Position numbers and translations under genes: made by a program
Notes under the pieces: model-generated
The model's input: the letters and a program-made list of their open reading frames with translations, nothing else
What the model was told of the DNA's origin: nothing
The model's database searches: none
Shown here: in pieces, positions 47,694 to 50,822 of the stretch
Layout: every line of letters starts with the position of its first letter
How positions within the stretch are numbered: the first letter of the stretch is position 1
Virus record (IMG/VR): IMGVR_UViG_3300020020_000044
Span: 1-50,822 of that record
Direction: 5' to 3' (one strand)
DNA: 50,822 nt
Source: a virus

Positions 47694-49722
47694 AGTCGGG
47701 ATCATCGATTTCGAAACGCGCTCCCGCGCGGATCTCAAGGCCATCGGCGGACGGAACTACGCCGAGCATCCGTCAACCGATGTCCTCTGCTGCGTCCTGT
47801 ACGTCGAAGGCGAGTACTTCGATTGGCGACCCGGCGACGCGGCTCCGCCGCGGATCGGTGTACTCGCCGCGCACAACGCGCGCGGATTCGATCGCCATAT
47901 CTGGTCGCGTCTCGGATGGCCAGAGCCGGAGCGATGGATCGATACGTCTGAGCTCTCCCGGTGCCAGGGCTTGCCAGGCGACCTCGAATCGCTCGGCGCG
48001 CTCATTGGCGTCGAGAAGGATATGGCCGGTAGCCGGTACACGCTGTCGCTGTCCCAGCCGTCGCGCGCGAAGGATCGCCTAGGTCTGCTTCCGGACATCA
48101 CGCCAGCGGTTCTCGACATCGTTGTCCCATACTGCCGCCGGGACGTCGAAGTCCTCGTCGCCTGGTGGCCGAAGCTGGCGGAGTTTATCGATCTCGAACC
48201 CGAAGTCGCCGAGGTCTGGCACGCGTCGAACGACCGCGGCGTCTGCTTTGATTCCGATCTGGCGCGCGCCCTGCTCGCCGCGGATGCGAACGCCGCGGCT
48301 GAGATCACCGGTCTTCCAATTGAAAGTATCCAGGACGATCGTTTCATCTGCGAGATCGCGCGGCTCGGCGTCAAGCTCCCGAAGAAATTCGCGCCGGCGA
48401 ACCTGCGGAAGATCGTCGCGAAACTTCGCCAGGCGGTGTGTCTACCGCTCGAGCAAGCCCGGCGAGAGGACGAGGCCGCGACACTACTAGAAGCCCGCCT
48501 GCGCGTGTCTGCGCTACGACACGCGGCGACGTTCTGCACGCTCGTTCGTGCCGCTGGCGGTAAGACCGACTCGGCACAGTACAGCGACGTGGAGCCGCTA
48601 ACGCGCTCGAAGATCCCCGAAGTCGCGGAACTGGCGACACACCGTCTCGCCCTGGCGTCGATCGCCTCGGGCAAGCTCCGCGCCGGACTCGCTCGCGTCT
48701 CGCCGGACGGTCGTATGCGTGACAACGTTCGATACTACTCTGGCTCTGGAATGCAGCTTCATAACATACCGCACCCGGATCCATCTGTAGCGGACTGGTC
48801 GGATGAGCGTCTGTGCGCCGAGGCCGCTGCGCCGCGTCTATGGTCGCAGGACGAGATCTCCGTCCTGCTCCGCGCCGTCGTATGCGCGCCGGCGGGAAAG
48901 GTCCTGGTCGCCGCGGACTTCTCCGGCGTCGAAGCGCGCGCTAATGCATGGTTCGCCGGCGATGATGCAGCGCTGGACGTATTCCGCTCCGGCAAGGATG
49001 TCTATCTTGTCGCCGCCTCGGCGATCTTCGGAGTTCCGATCACCGACAAGAAAGACCCGCGCCGCCAATGCGGCAAGGTTTCAGAGCTCGCGTGCGGGTA
49101 CCAAGGCGGCAAGAACGCGCTTCTGAACATGGCGCGGAACCTCGGGATCGACCTGCGCGCGCTCGGCGTGGATCCACAGGTCGTCGTCGACGGCTGGCGG
49201 GACCTGCACGCGCCGATCGTTCAGTTCTGGTACGAGCTCGAACGATGCGCTCTCGAAGCGACCGACCGCCGCACGAGTGTCCGCGTCGACTGCCGCGGCG
49301 ATCTTTCATTCGACTTCCAAGGCGACGACCTCGCGCTTGTCCTGCCGAGCGGGCGACCCATCGTCTATCGCAACGCGCGCCTCCAGATGTCCGACCCTCC
49401 CGAAGGATCGAAGCGCCGGGCGCAATTGCAGGTAACGTTTGACGACGCGCGGTTCGGGCCGAAGAGCCTGTATGGCGGCCTGCTCTGCGAGAACGCAGTT
49501 CAAGCGGCATGCCGGGATCTCATGACTCACGGCATGGTCAACGCCGAGCGCGCCGGCCTGCCGCTTGTCCTGACGGTGCACGACGAACTCGTCTGCGAAG
49601 TCGACGAAGACCGCACGACGGCGCTGGACGAACTGATCGCGGCGATGTGCGACCTGCCATCGTGGGCAGAAGGCATGCCGATTACAGCGACCGGGTTCCG
49701 GGCGCGGAGGTATCGAAAGTGA
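47680..49722 (+). CDS. DNA polymerase, family A, with 3'-5' exonuclease-like N-terminus
   Basis: A 680-residue protein. The N-terminal part opens with VGIIDFETRSRADLKAIGG (D10 and E12 as exonuclease Exo I) and has YCRRDVEVL (Exo III-like). The polymerase part has motif A VAADFSGVEARANAWFAGD (catalytic D413), the fingers motif with DPRRQCGKVSELACGYQGGK, and motif C LTVHDELVCEVD (D635). It lacks a 5'-nuclease domain. It is the replicative enzyme of the phage and explains why this module needs a separate helicase and primase. Confidence 0.9.
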   Translation: MNLSEVGIIDFETRSRADLKAIGGRNYAEHPSTDVLCCVLYVEGEYFDWRPGDAAPPRIGVLAAHNARGFDRHIWSRLGWPEPERWIDTSELSRCQGLPGDLESLGALIGVEKDMAGSRYTLSLSQPSRAKDRLGLLPDITPAVLDIVVPYCRRDVEVLVAWWPKLAEFIDLEPEVAEVWHASNDRGVCFDSDLARALLAADANAAAEITGLPIESIQDDRFICEIARLGVKLPKKFAPANLRKIVAKLRQAVCLPLEQARREDEAATLLEARLRVSALRHAATFCTLVRAAGGKTDSAQYSDVEPLTRSKIPEVAELATHRLALASIASGKLRAGLARVSPDGRMRDNVRYYSGSGMQLHNIPHPDPSVADWSDERLCAEAAAPRLWSQDEISVLLRAVVCAPAGKVLVAADFSGVEARANAWFAGDDAALDVFRSGKDVYLVAASAIFGVPITDKKDPRRQCGKVSELACGYQGGKNALLNMARNLGIDLRALGVDPQVVVDGWRDLHAPIVQFWYELERCALEATDRRTSVRVDCRGDLSFDFQGDDLALVLPSGRPIVYRNARLQMSDPPEGSKRRAQLQVTFDDARFGPKSLYGGLLCENAVQAACRDLMTHGMVNAERAGLPLVLTVHDELVCEVDEDRTTALDELIAAMCDLPSWAEGMPITATGFRARRYRK

Positions 49723-50003
49723 AGCGTGATTGTTCGCCCCAGAGTGGTCGAGACGTTCTGACGTTGGAGCTAGAAAACGAATACCGAAAGCTGTCTTCTA
49801 GGCACCTACTCTCCGGTAAACGAAAGCCGGAACGCCTCTGCCATTTAGAGCATTGGCTGAAACGGAATCCCCCTCCCGGCTGGTCGTACCGTTGCCAGTT
49901 TTGCTTGATGGGTACGGGGAACCCGGCGCGCGAATGCGTCTGGTGCGTGCCGAACGACGTACGCGTTCCGAACCTGGCTACCGGAAAAAGCTGGGCCGAA
50001 TGA
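49719..50003 (+). CDS. Small zinc-finger-like protein (94 aa)
   Basis: The start is GTG 49719, which overlaps the polymerase stop (GTGA). KRDCSPQSGRDVLTLELENE is followed by PGWSYRCQFCLMGTGNPARECVWCVPN, a CxxC...CxxC zinc-ribbon pair. Function unknown. It is coupled by ATGA to the resolvase gene. Confidence 0.65.
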   Translation: MKRDCSPQSGRDVLTLELENEYRKLSSRHLLSGKRKPERLCHLEHWLKRNPPPGWSYRCQFCLMGTGNPARECVWCVPNDVRVPNLATGKSWAE

Positions 50004-50500
50004 TCATCCTGGCGATCGATCCTGGCGTGCGTGAATGCGCGTATGCCCGCGCGGCCGAAGACCGCCTCGTATGGGTCGGTCTTCTACCCGCCGGCGCCGT
50101 CCTACCCTTTCGCCCTGCGCTGGTCATCGTCGAGCGCCCAGATTACCAGGGCGCCCGGTCCGACGCCGCGCGTACGCAGGACCTTCTCGCGCTATCCTGG
50201 GCCGGGGCGCGAGCGGCATACTCTATTGGCGCGCCGGTCGAAGAGTATACGCCGCGCGAGTGGAAAGGGTCCGAAGCGAAACCCCCGCAGCACCTGCGTA
50301 TGTGGGAGGATACGCTTTCGGACGACGAGCGGAAACTATTTCCGCCGGGTACCGGTAAGCTAATCATGAAGGCCGCTGAGAAATACGCGCTTCGCCCCCA
50401 GCCGGGTGCCGCGTGCTACGGCCGCGGTCGCGGGTCGGAAGTGCACAACTTGCTCGACGCCGCGGCGTTCCTACTGGCGTATGTCGGGAGGTTTAGATGA
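50000..50500 (+). CDS. RuvC-like Holliday junction resolvase
   Basis: ATG 50000 overlaps the upstream stop. The 166-residue protein has the RNase H-like fold motifs of RuvC: MIILAIDPGVRECAYA (first D), ALVIVERPDYQG (E), and VHNLLDAAAFLLA (last acidic D). It would resolve branched DNA before packaging. It lies right after the polymerase and zinc-finger genes. Confidence 0.8.
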   Translation: MIILAIDPGVRECAYARAAEDRLVWVGLLPAGAVLPFRPALVIVERPDYQGARSDAARTQDLLALSWAGARAAYSIGAPVEEYTPREWKGSEAKPPQHLRMWEDTLSDDERKLFPPGTGKLIMKAAEKYALRPQPGAACYGRGRGSEVHNLLDAAAFLLAYVGRFR

Positions 50501-50652
50501 CGGACGAGAAAGCAGACGAGATCATCGACAGACTCGACGCCGTAGCGTCGAACCTTGAATCGCTCGCCGCCGAGATCGGCGACTCGACCGAAGAGATCGT
50601 GAAAGCCCTGTGTGTACTCGCTCGCGCCACCGAGCGCCTAGGAGACCGCTGA
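50497..50652 (+). CDS. Small acidic coiled-coil protein (51 aa)
   Basis: ATG 50497 overlaps the resolvase stop (ATGA), and the TGA overlaps the next ATG by one base. The protein (MTDEKADEIIDRLDAVASNL, then ESLAAEIGDSTEEIVKALC) has a heptad-like helix and is strongly acidic. Function unknown. Confidence 0.6.
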   Translation: MTDEKADEIIDRLDAVASNLESLAAEIGDSTEEIVKALCVLARATERLGDR

Positions 50653-50822
50653 TGACAAAACCTACATCGAACGAGAACAATGGCCGGTCTGGCTCGCGCT
50701 GCTACGGCGGCGTCCACGGCGGGGAATTCGCCGGGTTCGCGCGCATGCCGCGCGTGGTCGTCGTCAAGCGCGAAGGTGAGCCGGAGCGGTTCGAGCCACT
50801 ACCGCTTCCCGCCGGGGCGCCT
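50652..50822 (+). CDS. Small protein, 5' part of gene split by the window ends
   Basis: Begins MTKPTSNENNGRSGSRCYGG. Bases 50691 onward repeat the first 131 bases of the window, so the complete gene is 50652-50690 joined to 1-168 (68 residues). In this right-hand copy an extra G near base 50816 shifts the frame in the last codons, probably an assembly or read-end error. Confidence 0.7.
   Translation, partial: MTKPTSNENNGRSGSRCYGGVHGGEFAGFARMPRVVVVKREGEPERFEPLPLPAGAP
50691..50822. repeat. Terminal direct repeat, right copy
   Basis: It matches bases 1-131 with one inserted G near the end. See the left copy. Only one copy should be counted in the circular genome, which then measures about 50,690 bp. 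Confidence 0.95.

Overview
The window is one essentially complete genome of a contractile-tailed double-stranded DNA bacteriophage (a Caudoviricetes myophage). It carries a full terminase, portal, capsid, sheath, tube, tape-measure and baseplate gene set with Mu/Pam3-like protein families. The last 132 bases repeat the first 131 with one extra G, so the assembly is circular or terminally redundant and opened inside a small gene. The unique length is about 50.69 kb. GC content is high, genes are packed with ATGA/GTGA overlaps, and no integrase, CI-type repressor, tRNA or CRISPR array was seen. Lipobox signal peptides and sigma70-like promoters suggest a Gram-negative, high-GC host, but the host cannot be named from the sequence.

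Layout. (1) The rightward DNA-metabolism module runs from about 42.96 kb to the end and continues across the junction to 5.6 kb. It holds a Cas4/RecB-like nuclease, an SNF2-type helicase split over two reading frames, an SSB-like protein, an oligoribonuclease-like DEDDh exonuclease, a family A DNA polymerase, a RuvC-like resolvase, two DNA methyltransferases, a calcineurin-like phosphoesterase and small proteins. (2) The leftward late module (34.0 to 5.6 kb, read right to left) holds a ribbon-helix-helix protein, endolysin, a lipoprotein (possible o-spanin), a MazZ-like nucleotide hydrolase, small and large terminase, portal, Mu F-like head protein, an accessory insert (FtsH-M41-like peptidase, HxH/cupin-like protein, membrane and zinc proteins), protease/scaffold, cement protein, major capsid, connectors, sheath, tube, frameshifted tail chaperones, tape measure, baseplate and fibres. 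(3) A leftward accessory region (34.0 to 39.5 kb) is divided into short transcription units, each with a copy of the same promoter. It encodes two predicted secreted zinc metalloproteases, two glycosyltransferases and a DNA-binding regulator. (4) A control region at 39.5-40.0 kb has iteron-like repeats and an AT-rich tract. Beyond it are a small rightward gene and a lone leftward primase/VapE-type helicase (42.75 to 40.33 kb), whose promoter faces the rightward module.

The most notable observations are: a family of near-identical promoters (TTGACC, 17-18 bp spacer, -10) whose spacer carries the palindrome CCGGGGCCCCGG and whose start codon lies 6-8 nt after the -10, so the mRNAs should be leaderless; two lipoprotein-type metzincins in a phage; a 299-bp gene-free segment full of long perfect inverted repeats that looks like a structured RNA; a capsid cement protein with a collagen-like tail; a textbook -1 frameshift site in the tail chaperone gene; and several translationally coupled micro-ORFs of 21-37 codons. 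All family assignments rest on motif reading, not on database searches.
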